From JAVBJN01 sp031546985 (GTDB taxonomy: Bacteria; Bacteroidota; Bacteroidia; Chitinophagales; Chitinophagaceae), in contig JAVBJN010000026.1 in assembly GCA_031546985.1 (NCBI GenBank), positions 25,642 through 89,641 on the forward strand: a stretch of 64,000 nucleotides of DNA, read 5' to 3'. Below, piece after piece: positions 8,837 to 16,979 of the stretch. Made by a program: the position numbers and the translations under genes. The notes beneath the pieces were generated by a model. It saw only the letters and a list, made by a program, of their open reading frames with translations, did no database searches and had not been told where the DNA came from. How positions within the stretch are numbered: position 1 is the first letter of the stretch; each line of letters starts with the position of its first letter.

Positions 8837-9420
8837 AGGTCAAATTAATGGCTAAATTTTGAATTCTTTTGGAAATGGGTTATTAAAGATAGAAAGGTCT
8901 CTTGTTGGGAAGTTTTTGTTCCCTTCTTAATTTGCGTAAAAGGGTTAATTGTTTATTATTTTATATCTGGGTTGTATAAATAAAAATATTTTACCTATAT
9001 TCGGAATAAGAAAAAAAACTACTGTGTTTTAGTCGTTTATAAAGCAAGTAGGGTAAAGTGGATTGAACGTTTTTTTGTGTTCATTTCCGTTTTGGGCCTG
9101 TTGAATGTGATCCCGGCACATTTTCAGCCAGATTCCCAAAGAGCAGTCATTTTAGTGTTATTAAGGTTGTTATTCATTGTATAGAGCAGAAAGTTATTGC
9201 TGTGAAAATGAGTTACTGAATCTATGATGCCATCATGAAAATGTGTTGTTCTTGACATCTCTAAGAAGCAAATCTTTAAAGACTTAAGTCTTGTTCTGCA
9301 CTGAATAATGATGCTACGGTATGTATGGAGGAAAATCCGCTTGCCAGGTTTAAGGCTATTGCCTTGTTGCCTGTGGTTTTCCGTTATTCTAACACATTTC
9401 AATAATCAAAATCAATAGTT
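8837..9420. other. Intergenic control region between the two-component unit and the sulfatase
   Basis: An AT-rich gene-free stretch between divergent genes. It contains a perfect 14-bp palindrome AAGACTTAAGTCTT (9279-9292), a 13-base palindrome ATGATGCCATCAT (9224-9236), and the direct repeat TGAAAATG flanking the latter. These are candidate operators for the sulfatase. An open frame at 9124-9402 on the minus strand has no coding character and is not called. Confidence 0.5.
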
Positions 9421-11085
9421 ATGAGTGCAAAGAAGATTTTTACAGTAGCAGGTGTTTGCATCTCGATGTTGGTGCGGGCACAAGACAAACCCAACATCCT
9501 GGTCATTTTCGGCGATGATATTGGTATAGCCAACATTAGCGCCTACAGCGATGGTGTAATGGGGTATGTAACCCCCAATATCGACCGTATTGCCAACGAA
9601 GGCGTTCGCTTTCTTCATTATTATGGAGAACAATCCTGTACGGCAGGCCGGGCGGCATTCCTCACCGGGCAGCACGGTATACGCAGCGGGCTTACCAAAG
9701 TAGGTTTTCCTGGCGCGCCTATGGGCATGAGTCAGTTGGATCCTTCCATTGGCGGCTTGCTTAAAAACCTGGGTTATGGTACCGGGCAGTTTGGTAAAAA
9801 CCACGTAGGCGACCGCAACCCATCATTGCCCACGGTAAACGGGTTTGATGAATTTTTTGGTAACCTTTATCACCTCAATGCCGAGGAAGAACCAGAATTG
9901 CCGGATTACCCCAAAGATCCCGCATACCTGGCCAAGTATGGCCCGCGTGGTGTGCTCAAATGTAAGGCTACCGACAAAGACGACCCAACCGAAGATCCCC
10001 GTTTTGGTAAAGTAGGCAAACAAACCATTGAAGATACCGGACCACTGACCAAAAAACGTATGGAGACCATTGATGATGAAACCTCCAGCGCGGCTATCGA
10101 TTACATGAAACGTGTGCACTCATCCGGCAAGCCTTTCTTCTGCTGGTTTAACTCTACCCGTATGCACCTGCGTACGCACGTTAGAACCTCGCACAGAGGC
10201 CAGTATGAGCATGGCGACAGCGAGTACATAGATGGTATGATCGAGCACGATGCTACCATTGGCGAACTGCTGAAAGCCCTGGATGATATGGGCATAGCCA
10301 ACAATACCATTGTGGTGTACACTTCTGATAACGGTCCGCACATGAACACCTGGCCTGATGGTGCTATGACCCCGTTCCGTTCAGAAAAGAACACCAACTG
10401 GGAAGGTGCCTTCCGTGTGCCCTGCGTGGTGCGCTGGCCTGGTGTAATTAAACCCGGTACTGTAACCAATGAGCTGATGAGCCACAACGACTGGATGCCT
10501 ACTTTGTGTGCAATTGCCGGTGAGCCCGATATTACAGCCAAGTTGCTGAAAGGCTATACCGCCAATGGCAAAAACTACAAAGTGCACCTGGATGGTTATA
10601 ACCAACTGCCGTTCCTGAAAGCGGTGACTGGTACTGTTTCCAACAAAACAACCACACACAGCGCCCGTAATAATTTCTTCTATTCGGATGATGACGGCTT
10701 GCTGGTAGGTTACCGCCAGGGTGCCTATAAGTATGTGTACGCAGAGCAACGCCTACCCGGTACAATGGGTGTATGGGCTGAGCCGTTTACCAAACTGCGC
10801 CTGCAAAAAATCTTTAACCTGTATATGGATCCCTACGAGCGTGCCGATATAACCTCCAATACCTATTGGGATTGGAACCTGAACCAGATCGGAGGCGTAT
10901 ACGGAACGATGGAAGAAGTATTCAAGTTTGCAGGAGCGTTTAAAGAATTCCCGCCCAGGTCTTTCCCGCCTAGTTTTGTACCTACCAATATCCTGGAAGA
11001 AGAATTGGGTGTGATTAAAAAAGAACGTGCTGCCAAAGAAGCGGCAGGTACAGCGCAACCATCTTCAAAATCGAAGAAAAAATAA
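9421..11085 (+). CDS. Exported sulfatase with atypical CTAGR active-site motif
   Basis: A 554-aa alkaline-phosphatase-superfamily sulfatase, predicted periplasmic or exported (hydrophobic N-terminus to about residue 20, LVRAQ). The metal-site GDD lies at 31-33. The nucleophile region is SCTAGRAAFLTGQ with Cys73, where canonical type I sulfatases have C-x-P-x-R; here Ala replaces Pro, though Arg77 is kept. Downstream metal ligands are in VYTSDNGPH. The C-terminal 100 residues are unusual and end in a Ser/Lys-rich tail (SSKSKKK). Cys73 should need oxidation to formylglycine by a maturase, and none is encoded in the window. A strong terminator follows. The substrate, an aryl or glycan sulfate, is unknown. 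A second, distinct sulfatase lies at 34536. Confidence 0.9.
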   Translation: MSAKKIFTVAGVCISMLVRAQDKPNILVIFGDDIGIANISAYSDGVMGYVTPNIDRIANEGVRFLHYYGEQSCTAGRAAFLTGQHGIRSGLTKVGFPGAPMGMSQLDPSIGGLLKNLGYGTGQFGKNHVGDRNPSLPTVNGFDEFFGNLYHLNAEEEPELPDYPKDPAYLAKYGPRGVLKCKATDKDDPTEDPRFGKVGKQTIEDTGPLTKKRMETIDDETSSAAIDYMKRVHSSGKPFFCWFNSTRMHLRTHVRTSHRGQYEHGDSEYIDGMIEHDATIGELLKALDDMGIANNTIVVYTSDNGPHMNTWPDGAMTPFRSEKNTNWEGAFRVPCVVRWPGVIKPGTVTNELMSHNDWMPTLCAIAGEPDITAKLLKGYTANGKNYKVHLDGYNQLPFLKAVTGTVSNKTTTHSARNNFFYSDDDGLLVGYRQGAYKYVYAEQRLPGTMGVWAEPFTKLRLQKIFNLYMDPYERADITSNTYWDWNLNQIGGVYGTMEEVFKFAGAFKEFPPRSFPPSFVPTNILEEELGVIKKERAAKEAAGTAQPSSKSKKK

Positions 11086-11116
11086 GTAGTAAGTAAGCCA
11101 AACCGGCCTATAGTTA

Positions 11117-11149
11117 AAAACCCCAATGCTGTGAGGCATTGGGGTTTTG
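11117..11149 (+). terminator. Terminator of the first sulfatase
   Basis: AAAACCCCAATGC pairs with GCATTGGGGTTTT around a 6-base loop and ends in a T-run, about 32 bases past the stop at 11085. Confidence 0.9.
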
Positions 11150-11159
11150 TTATGAGGTA

Positions 11160-11275
11160 GATAATCTGGCAGCAGATGCTGCTTCGGGTTCGTACCTCAC
11201 CCGTGCAGCATGACAATGAAAAATGTGATGCTGCACCGAGGAACGAAGGAAGCAGCATCTCCACGGCATTAATCG
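11160..11275. repeat. Interspersed palindromic repeat (GCAGCATGAC family), diverged copy
   Basis: The segments GAGATGCTGC-like, CCCGTGCAGCATGACA and TGATGCTGCACCGAGGAACG, ending in GCAGCATCTCC, share order and wording with the three tandem units at 63415-63978. It therefore belongs to the same mobile or structured repeat family. It carries no open frame with coding character. Confidence 0.6.
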
Positions 11276-11293
11276 CCATGAAGAATACCCAAT

Positions 11294-12148
11294 CTACCCC
11301 TCACTCATTTTCTTCACTTCCTGCATCGCCAGCAGAAATTTTTCCTTCATATAGTCAATGTGTTTAGGATCGCAATCTACCTCGGCCAGCAGGTGGGTGC
11401 CGCCATTTTGTTCGGTATAGGTATAGGCTTCCAGGCTTCCGGTCCATTTGCTGGCGGCTGCGTCCAGGGGTTGGTTGGCACCGTTTTTAACCTCGCCTAT
11501 ATGACTGAAAATGATCTTCTCGTTTTCTTTAACAAAGAGCACTTTGCTGTACATGCCCGATCCGTCTGGTGTAAGAAAGCGTACATCGCTGCCTGGTGTA
11601 AAATTGCCCTCGGCGTACGAACCCTCGCAGAATGGTGCTGTCCATTGCTTGTAGCCCTCATGGTTCCACATTTTCTGCCATACGGTAGTAACAGGGGCAT
11701 TAATATCGATGGGAAACGCCAGTTTTTCGATACCGTACAGGTGGTTGCGCAATTGTATGTTCAATATCGCATCCCAACCCATTTCGTAATTGGCTTTGGA
11801 AAAATCGGGCCCGGCATCGGCAAAGTTTTCGATGCCTTCGTGGGTAAGGGTTACAATGGTTTTATCGCCCTGGGGTTGCAGCTCCCAGGTAAGCAGCGAC
11901 TCGCCTTTGGAGTGGCTGGGGTGGGTCCAGGTATGGCTCAGTTTCTGGTTAGGCACCACTTCTTTTACCGTGCCTCGGTGGTGAAACTGCCTGGCCTCGC
12001 TTTCATAAAAATTAAAAACTGCGCCTTCCTTTAGTTCAAAATCGGGTATATCGAAATACCATTTTTTCATTTGCTGCTTGTTGGTGAGCGCTGCCCATAC
12101 TTTGTCTGCAGGGCTTTCAAAAGTTTGCGTGCGTTTGATCGGGGTCAT
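11294..12148 (-). CDS. Tandem SRPBCC (AHSA1-like) domain protein
   Basis: A 284-aa cytosolic protein made of two START/Bet v1-like SRPBCC domains in tandem. Domain 1 (about 1-138) opens with RTQTFESPADKVWAALTN, and domain 2 (about 142-284) opens with FPIDINAPVTTVWQKMWN. Both keep the Aha1 C-terminal-like layout (W strand followed by EGSYAEGNFTPGSDVRFL in the second). Such proteins bind small hydrophobic molecules or act as co-chaperone-like factors; no catalytic residues can be named. The duplication within one chain is the notable trait, since many AHSA1-like proteins have a single domain. It is monocistronic, and the start at 12148 gives a direct run into domain 1. Confidence 0.85.
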   Translation of the reverse strand: MTPIKRTQTFESPADKVWAALTNKQQMKKWYFDIPDFELKEGAVFNFYESEARQFHHRGTVKEVVPNQKLSHTWTHPSHSKGESLLTWELQPQGDKTIVTLTHEGIENFADAGPDFSKANYEMGWDAILNIQLRNHLYGIEKLAFPIDINAPVTTVWQKMWNHEGYKQWTAPFCEGSYAEGNFTPGSDVRFLTPDGSGMYSKVLFVKENEKIIFSHIGEVKNGANQPLDAAASKWTGSLEAYTYTEQNGGTHLLAEVDCDPKHIDYMKEKFLLAMQEVKKMSEG

Positions 12149-12240
12149 GGCTTAAGTGTTTGGTTTGGAGGTTGAAGTTACGAATATCGGCACTGCGTTA
12201 AAAATGCGTGGGTATACTGTTTTAATTGATTGCAGAGCAG

Positions 12241-12248
12241 TACTTTTG
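12241..12248 (+). promoter_or_regulatory. -7 box (TACTTTTG) of the ElyC/SanA-like gene
   Basis: TACTTTTG matches TAnnTTTG and lies 28 bases upstream of the ATG at 12277, supporting that start over the in-frame ATG at 12226, which would lie upstream of this box. Confidence 0.4.
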
Positions 12249-12276
12249 GCTTCCAAAGCCGAATTCCGATTCACCT

Positions 12277-12921
12277 ATGCGTAAAAAGAAGCTGATGAAA
12301 ATACTGGTTGTCATTTTGCTGGTGCTGATTCCGGTTGTTATTTACATCTGTAATACCAAAATCAACAAAGCCACTGAGGGTTTGTTGTATAGCGACGTTA
12401 CTAGTGTGCCCTATAACAAAACAGGGTTGCTGCTGGGCACGGGCAAATACCTGGCCAACGGCAGTGAAAACCCTTATTATACATACCGGATAGTGGCGGC
12501 AACCCAACTGATGAAAGCGGGTAAGATCAAATACCTGGTCATTAGTGGCGATAACAGCCGGGCCGATTACGATGAGCCTTCTCAAATGCGGGCCGATTTA
12601 ATGCAGGCAGGCATTGACTCCAACCTGCTTTTTCTGGATTATGCGGGGTTTCGCACCTTCGATTCTATGGTGCGGCTGCGTGAGATTTTTGGCCAGCATG
12701 CGGTAACCGTTATTTCACAACCATTCCATAACCAGCGGGCGGTGTTTATTGCTTTAAAAGAAGACATTGCCGCTATAGGCTTTAACGCGCAGGATGTAAA
12801 CAAGCAAGCAGGCCTTAAAGTGCAGCTGCGCGAAAAACTGGCGCGGGTAAAGGTTTTTGTCGATTACCTGTTGCAAACAAAACCCAAATTCCTGGGGCCC
12901 AAAGTGGAGATTCCGGATTAA
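12277..12921 (+). CDS. ElyC/SanA/YdcF-family membrane protein (DUF218)
   Basis: A 214-aa protein with an N-terminal TM anchor (about residues 6-25, LMKILVVILLVLIPVVIYIC) followed by a DUF218 domain. Recognisable elements are AGLLLGTGKYL-like GLLLGTGKYLANG, the YLVISGDN strand-loop, an FRTFDSMVRLREIFG helix and VTVISQPFHNQRAVFIA. SanA/ElyC proteins act in envelope integrity and peptidoglycan or antigen metabolism; the exact role here is inferred only. The start is placed at ATG 12277 (MRKKK) because it precedes the anchor with a positive-inside charge patch and lies just after a -7 box. No partner gene is adjacent apart from the damaged small ORF downstream. Confidence 0.85.
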   Translation: MRKKKLMKILVVILLVLIPVVIYICNTKINKATEGLLYSDVTSVPYNKTGLLLGTGKYLANGSENPYYTYRIVAATQLMKAGKIKYLVISGDNSRADYDEPSQMRADLMQAGIDSNLLFLDYAGFRTFDSMVRLREIFGQHAVTVISQPFHNQRAVFIALKEDIAAIGFNAQDVNKQAGLKVQLREKLARVKVFVDYLLQTKPKFLGPKVEIPD

Positions 12922-12948
12922 TTACAATAAATATATAAGCTTATGTAA

Positions 12949-13158
12949 TCATTTGGAGGGCTGATTAACGATATCCTCATTTTTTCCATTTTCTTATACG
13001 TTTCTCTCGCAGTAAGCGGAAAAATAAAGCTGCCCAAAGAACGGCAGGAAAAACTGAACGAACTGATGTTGAAGAAAGGTAAATTAGTTAAAACATTGGC
13101 CTATGGGATAACGGTAGCAATGGCGTTACTGATTATTAACCAGCTTGTACCAAGGTAG
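12949..13158 (+). pseudogene. Small membrane-protein gene lacking a usable start, possible frameshift
   Basis: An open frame runs from after a TAA at 12946-12948 to a TAG at 13156-13158 and reads convincingly as protein: a hydrophobic helix (ILIFSIFLYVSLAVSG), a charged middle (KIKLPKERQEKLNELMLKKG) and a second hydrophobic helix (GITVAMALLIIN). It has no ATG, GTG or TTG near its 5' end. A TTG at 12953 lies in another frame, and one inserted base around 12960 would join it to give an ME/LEG-L-I-N-D start. GGAGGG lies just upstream. It is either a recent frameshift, a sequencing error, or a gene with a rare start such as CTG 12961 or ATT 12964. The family is not recognised. Confidence 0.45.
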
Positions 13159-13175
13159 TATAATCCTGATTGCAC

Positions 13176-13694
13176 ATGGGATTAGGTTTTAATCTGCTTT
13201 TTGTTTTAGTGTTGGTCCCACTTACGTTGGTACTGTTATGGTGCTGGCTGGGTGCGAAGAAAATGATCTTCGGAAAAATACTGGGTGGTCTTTGGCTTGG
13301 TGTTGTAGCGATCATTGTCTTGTCCTTTTCTATACAATATTTTACATCAAAAATTGAGCTTACCAAAGATGATTTTTATGGATCTTATGTAGTAGACGGG
13401 TCCATGTTTCCTGGCAGGCAATCGGATTGGCAGTATGATCATTTCCGGTTTGTAATAGATCGTAATGATTCTATCCGGTTTTATGTAACCAACAAACAGG
13501 CTGTTTTAAGGATATATAAAGGCTCCGTTTCGGCCGTAACGTCTTATCGTTCTGCCCGGCTTGCCATTCGAATGGAACAACCTACTCATCCTATCCTACA
13601 AAGCAATCCTACGATTTACCGGAGCCATTCAGCTTTTATATTGGTTTTTGCGTCAGGAATTTATGGTAACATGTTTTTTACAAAAGGCAAATAG
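13176..13694 (+). CDS. Hypothetical membrane-anchored protein
   Basis: A 172-aa protein not assigned to a family. Two hydrophobic segments (about 4-25 and 35-55) are followed by a soluble domain of about 115 residues that starts KDDFYGSYVVDGSMFPG and ends with GIYGNMFFTKGK. The soluble part looks like a compact beta-rich lipocalin-like fold, but this is inference. The ATG at 13176 is favoured over a TTG two codons earlier. It follows the damaged small ORF by 17 bases, so the two may once have been co-transcribed. A strong bidirectional terminator follows. Confidence 0.65.
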   Translation: MGLGFNLLFVLVLVPLTLVLLWCWLGAKKMIFGKILGGLWLGVVAIIVLSFSIQYFTSKIELTKDDFYGSYVVDGSMFPGRQSDWQYDHFRFVIDRNDSIRFYVTNKQAVLRIYKGSVSAVTSYRSARLAIRMEQPTHPILQSNPTIYRSHSAFILVFASGIYGNMFFTKGK

Positions 13695-13736
13695 GGGAGG
13701 CTGTAAAACAATTGCAACTTACCCAAACTTAATACA

Positions 13737-13765
13737 AAAAGCCCCCGCAATCTGCGGGGGCTTTT
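13737..13765. terminator. Bidirectional terminator between convergent genes
   Basis: AAAAGCCCCCGCA, loop ATC, then TGCGGGGGCTTTT, with A/T tracts on both sides. It serves the plus-strand gene ending at 13694 and the minus-strand gene ending at 13786. Confidence 0.9.
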
Positions 13766-13785
13766 GCTATGCTTACAGCGGCAAA

Positions 13786-14235
13786 CTATTCTGCTTCTAC
13801 TGCTTTGGTCATTTTACGGTAGGTAAACTCATGGTAGATGTGTCTGCGGCAAAAACGATCCGGAACATCTGAACCACAAAGTTTGGTATACAGGGTTTTG
13901 GGTACGCCAAAGTATTCATAGCTGCTGCCATCTACGAAATTCAGTTCCAGGATCTCTTTTTTGTACTCAAAATACTGGATCTGCGAGTTGGTTACCGTTT
14001 CGGTATACTCGGGCAATGCCTGCTCAATGGTTTCGGGTGCAATGCTCACCAGGAAGTGATAGGCCTCAATTACCTTTTTGCTTCTTTCTTCCGCTTCCTC
14101 TTTTGCCGCTTCGTCGTCCATGAACTTATCGGGGTGCGATTCTTTCATCAGGTTACGATAGGCCGATTTCAGCGATTTCAGATCGGCGGTCTTGTCTACG
14201 CCTAATGTCTTTCTATGTGCGGCAATTCTTCTCAT
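13786..14235 (-). CDS. J-domain plus KTSC-domain protein
   Basis: A 149-aa cytosolic protein. Residues about 8-66 are a DnaJ-type J domain with the HPD tripeptide in KESHPDKF, expected to stimulate an Hsp70 ATPase. Residues about 85-145 carry a KTSC-like domain, with IQYFEYKKEILELNFVDGSSYEYFGVP and the closing F-Y-H-x-F signature, a short fold often found with nucleic-acid enzymes. The C-terminal motif HIYHEFTYRKM is present. The fusion of J and KTSC domains is compact and recurrent in Bacteroidota. It is monocistronic, with a terminator immediately downstream. Confidence 0.85.
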   Translation of the reverse strand: MRRIAAHRKTLGVDKTADLKSLKSAYRNLMKESHPDKFMDDEAAKEEAEERSKKVIEAYHFLVSIAPETIEQALPEYTETVTNSQIQYFEYKKEILELNFVDGSSYEYFGVPKTLYTKLCGSDVPDRFCRRHIYHEFTYRKMTKAVEAE

Positions 14236-14680
14236 ATAATTATCAGTAGCTTGTAAGGCATGTACCAGGGTTTAAACTCTCCTGCAAAACAGCAGGGCAA
14301 AACTGTAAACCCGGAATAAGGAAAAGGAGTTTTCTGGTCTTTTGTACACCCAAATGATTAGGTGCACATCAAAAGTGCGCGGCAAAGTTAGTGATTTTGT
14401 ACCGAAAAAGGACACTATCGTGTTAATTCCATATGATTTTATAGTTAAAACTTGTAGAATGTGATGGGTTTTACTAATGCCGGGTGGTTGGTGCAAAGCC
14501 TGGCCGGTACAGAAAGTACTGATCCTGATAATACTTATGCAGGATAGGGCTTAACCCCATGTTAACAAGATTTAACAAGCGGGCTTGTCGCTTTATCGAA
14601 TTTGTTGCTACATTTGCCCCATTATATAAGCTGCTGTAAATGCATGCTTTACAACAATACGGTGTAATAGCTTAGTAAAT
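14236..14680. other. Intergenic region upstream of the efflux cluster
   Basis: No gene is seen. A candidate promoter lies near its right side: TACATTTG at 14609-14616 (TAnnTTTG), with TTG at 14585-14587, a 21-base spacer. It would give a leader of about 60 bases for the gene at 14681. Confidence 0.4.
14609..14616 (+). promoter_or_regulatory. -7 box (TACATTTG) upstream of the efflux-associated small gene
   Basis: A TAnnTTTG match with TTG 21 bases upstream, a reasonable Bacteroidota housekeeping-type promoter for the 14681 gene and perhaps the cluster. Confidence 0.45.
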
Positions 14681-15034
14681 ATGCTGTTAAATGTGATTTC
14701 CTTTTTATTAGTGTTTTTTCAACTCTTCCACAGCGGAGGAGAGCGATTGAACGCCGGTATACGTAAGGCAGCAGCACACACCGTTTCTGCACAGGAGCAC
14801 CGTTTTCGCAATTATGCTGCGGAGCAGATCCCTACCGAACTTATAGCCCTCGAAGAATCGGAAGATACCGAGCATGGCAGTTTTCCGGTACTATCACCGG
14901 TGCTTACCACACATTATTCTTCTAAACCAACCGGTTTTACGCCACTTGCGCAAAAATTGCTGGGTCATTACCGGGCACGTGCTGCGCTGGAAGACCAGTC
15001 GCTTTTCCTTTTTCATTGCAATTTCAGAGTTTGA
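14681..15034 (+). CDS. Small exported hypothetical protein upstream of the RND operon
   Basis: A 117-aa protein with a hydrophobic N-terminus (LLNVISFLLVFFQLFHS) typical of a signal peptide. An acidic stretch (LIALEESEDTEHG) lies near residue 55, and the C-terminal half carries short aromatic motifs. It has no family that I recognise. It resembles the next gene (15176) in plan: signal peptide, acidic centre, His/aromatic tail. Both precede the adaptor gene on the same strand. In Bacteroidota, short unnamed exported proteins often sit in front of metal or drug RND pumps. Any functional link is inferred from position only. Confidence 0.5.
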   Translation: MLLNVISFLLVFFQLFHSGGERLNAGIRKAAAHTVSAQEHRFRNYAAEQIPTELIALEESEDTEHGSFPVLSPVLTTHYSSKPTGFTPLAQKLLGHYRARAALEDQSLFLFHCNFRV

Positions 15035-15175
15035 TGCCTGCCTGTAGCGTTCCGCAACGGGTATAATATTATTGGCCTGTTTTTCTGATACGCTGCACTT
15101 TTCCGCAACCTGGTAGCAGGTTACATCCCCCTTGCTGCATGCTTAGCATCGTTTCATCAAACTCATTCCGGCCAG

Positions 15176-15715
15176 ATGCCATTTGCCATCAGAAAATTCT
15201 TATTCGCGCTCGTCTTTTTGCTGTTTCAGCACCTGAGTGTCTTTTGTGCAGATGTACAAATGCCCCGTTGCCTGGATCGTAATCTCGCGCATTATGGCAT
15301 TGCCCAGGTAGAGTGGACCCGGCACCATGTTTTTATACGGGTATCGCACCTGGGCCCGCAGAACGATAATGCTGCCCCGCATTTCCGCAGCAGGCACTCT
15401 CGTAAAACAGCCCGGCTGCATCCTTTCTATGGCATTACCAATATACAGCAACCACTGTTTATACGATCGGCATTGCCCGATGGCGGTACCGAAGACAGCG
15501 CGATCAGCGAAACCACCAATGAGTACGAAGGCGAAGACGATGATGTAATAGCGCTCAAAAAGTACTCACCGGGTGGCAAAGCCTTTCTTGTTCCTGTCCA
15601 TACGCCAACACTCAGATATGCTGGCAGCTGTGCACCCAAACGCGCGCTGCAGCCACACCGTTTTTTCTACTCTGCTTCCTACACCTGCGCACTGTTGTGC
15701 GTAATGCGCATATGA
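15176..15715 (+). CDS. Second small exported hypothetical protein upstream of the RND operon
   Basis: A 179-aa predicted protein. A signal peptide (IRKFLFALVFLLFQHLSVFC) is followed by a basic, His-rich middle, an acidic block (TNEYEGEDDDVIAL, about 115-128) and an aromatic C-terminus (HRFFYSASYT). The basic middle has a composition unlike normal proteins, so a start further inside or an old frameshift cannot be excluded. The acidic-then-aromatic plan parallels the 14681 protein. It ends 157 bases before the adaptor gene. The family is not recognised. Confidence 0.45.
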   Translation: MPFAIRKFLFALVFLLFQHLSVFCADVQMPRCLDRNLAHYGIAQVEWTRHHVFIRVSHLGPQNDNAAPHFRSRHSRKTARLHPFYGITNIQQPLFIRSALPDGGTEDSAISETTNEYEGEDDDVIALKKYSPGGKAFLVPVHTPTLRYAGSCAPKRALQPHRFFYSASYTCALLCVMRI

Positions 15716-15872
15716 TGCCCCGGCTTTAAGCTCGGTAAAGCATCATGGCATAATCTATTTGCCATTATCATTTTACAACATTGCCGCTGCAGCTATGCAT
15801 ACAGCGGGCAGGGGGCTTGATGCTCGCCCCCGAAGAAACATCCGTAAACCCGAATCAGGACACTAATAAATT

Positions 15873-16955
15873 ATGAACAGAATTCTCATGCTCGCAGGCT
15901 TGTGTGCCGTGCTGTGCCACACCAGCTGTTCTTCTAAAAAAGAAGAAAAGGAAGCCGCTACCCAATTTATCGTAACCAGCCCGGTGCAGATGGACACCTC
16001 CGTTACCAAAGAATATGTATCGCAGATCCACTCTATACGGCATATTGAACTCAGAGCCCAGGAAAGAGGCTACCTCGAGAAGATTTATGTAGACGAAGGC
16101 CAGTTTGTGAAACAGGGCCAATTGCTGTTTCAGATTATGCCCAAGGTGTACGAAGCCGAAATGCAGAAAGCGCAAGCCGAAGTAAAAGCCGCCGAAATTG
16201 AAGTGCAGAACACCAAGCCGCTGGCCGATAAAAATGTGGTATCGCCCAACGAACTGGCGCTCGCACACGCCAAATTGGCCAAAGCCAAAGCCGAGCTGTC
16301 GCTGGCCAAAGTGCACCTGGGTTTTACCGAAATCAGGGCACCGTTTGATGGCATTATCGACCGCTTTCACGTAAGGCCGGGAAGCCTGGTAGATGAAGGC
16401 GACCTGCTTACCGAACTCTCGGACAATAGTAAAATGTGGGTGTATTACAACGTACCGGAATCGGAATACCTCGACTACGCCTCTAAATCGCAAAAGGAAA
16501 GCAAACTGGAAGTAAGCCTGCTGATGGCCAATAACAGCCTTTTTGAATTTCCTGGTGTGGTAGAAACCATTGAAGCCGACTTTAACAACGAAACGGGCAA
16601 CATCGCTTTCCGGGCTACATTCCCTAACCCCAAAGGCCTGTTAAGACATGGCGAAACCGGTAATATCGAAATGCGCATACCCATTAAAAATGCGATAATC
16701 ATTCCACAAAAAGCCTCTTTTGAGGTGATGGACAAGAAGTATGTTTTTGTAGTAGATAAAAACAACATCGTAAAATCGCGCCCCATTACGGTAGAAGCCG
16801 AAATGCCCGACTTGTTTGTGATCAAAGAAGGATTAAATGCCGGAGAAAGAATATTACTGGAAGGTATACGTAAGGTAAAAGACAACGATAAGATTACCTA
16901 CAAATACGAAGAGCCGGCAGCGGTGCTGGCCAAGCTGCAGTTGCCAACAGAATAA
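15873..16955 (+). CDS. RND efflux periplasmic adaptor lipoprotein (AcrA/MexA-like)
   Basis: A 360-aa membrane-fusion subunit. A lipoprotein signal with a lipobox ending at Cys19 (LCHTSC) anchors it to the membrane. Order of domains: a beta-barrel half and lipoyl segment (IELRAQERGYLEKIYVDEGQ, near 55-75), an alpha-hairpin (about 90-145, rich in KAEVKAAEIEVQ), the second lipoyl half (LGFTEIRAPFDGIIDR) and a C-terminal membrane-proximal domain. It should bridge the inner-membrane pump and the outer-membrane factor. It is the first of three genes with spacings of 24 and -17 bases, so the full tripartite pump is encoded here. The substrate is not readable from sequence. Confidence 0.95.
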   Translation: MNRILMLAGLCAVLCHTSCSSKKEEKEAATQFIVTSPVQMDTSVTKEYVSQIHSIRHIELRAQERGYLEKIYVDEGQFVKQGQLLFQIMPKVYEAEMQKAQAEVKAAEIEVQNTKPLADKNVVSPNELALAHAKLAKAKAELSLAKVHLGFTEIRAPFDGIIDRFHVRPGSLVDEGDLLTELSDNSKMWVYYNVPESEYLDYASKSQKESKLEVSLLMANNSLFEFPGVVETIEADFNNETGNIAFRATFPNPKGLLRHGETGNIEMRIPIKNAIIIPQKASFEVMDKKYVFVVDKNNIVKSRPITVEAEMPDLFVIKEGLNAGERILLEGIRKVKDNDKITYKYEEPAAVLAKLQLPTE

Positions 16956-16979
16956 TGTAAGCATCCTAAAAACAAGAAA

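Noticed and set aside
9124..9402. 92-codon minus-strand open frame in the sulfatase leader
   Set aside because: Unusual composition, no homology-like features, overlaps the palindromes and lies in a divergent spacer.
13561..13872. Frameshift in the 13176-13694 gene
   Set aside because: An overlapping open frame suggested a shift near 13560, but the called frame reads sensibly through to the FFTKGK end and stops before the terminator.
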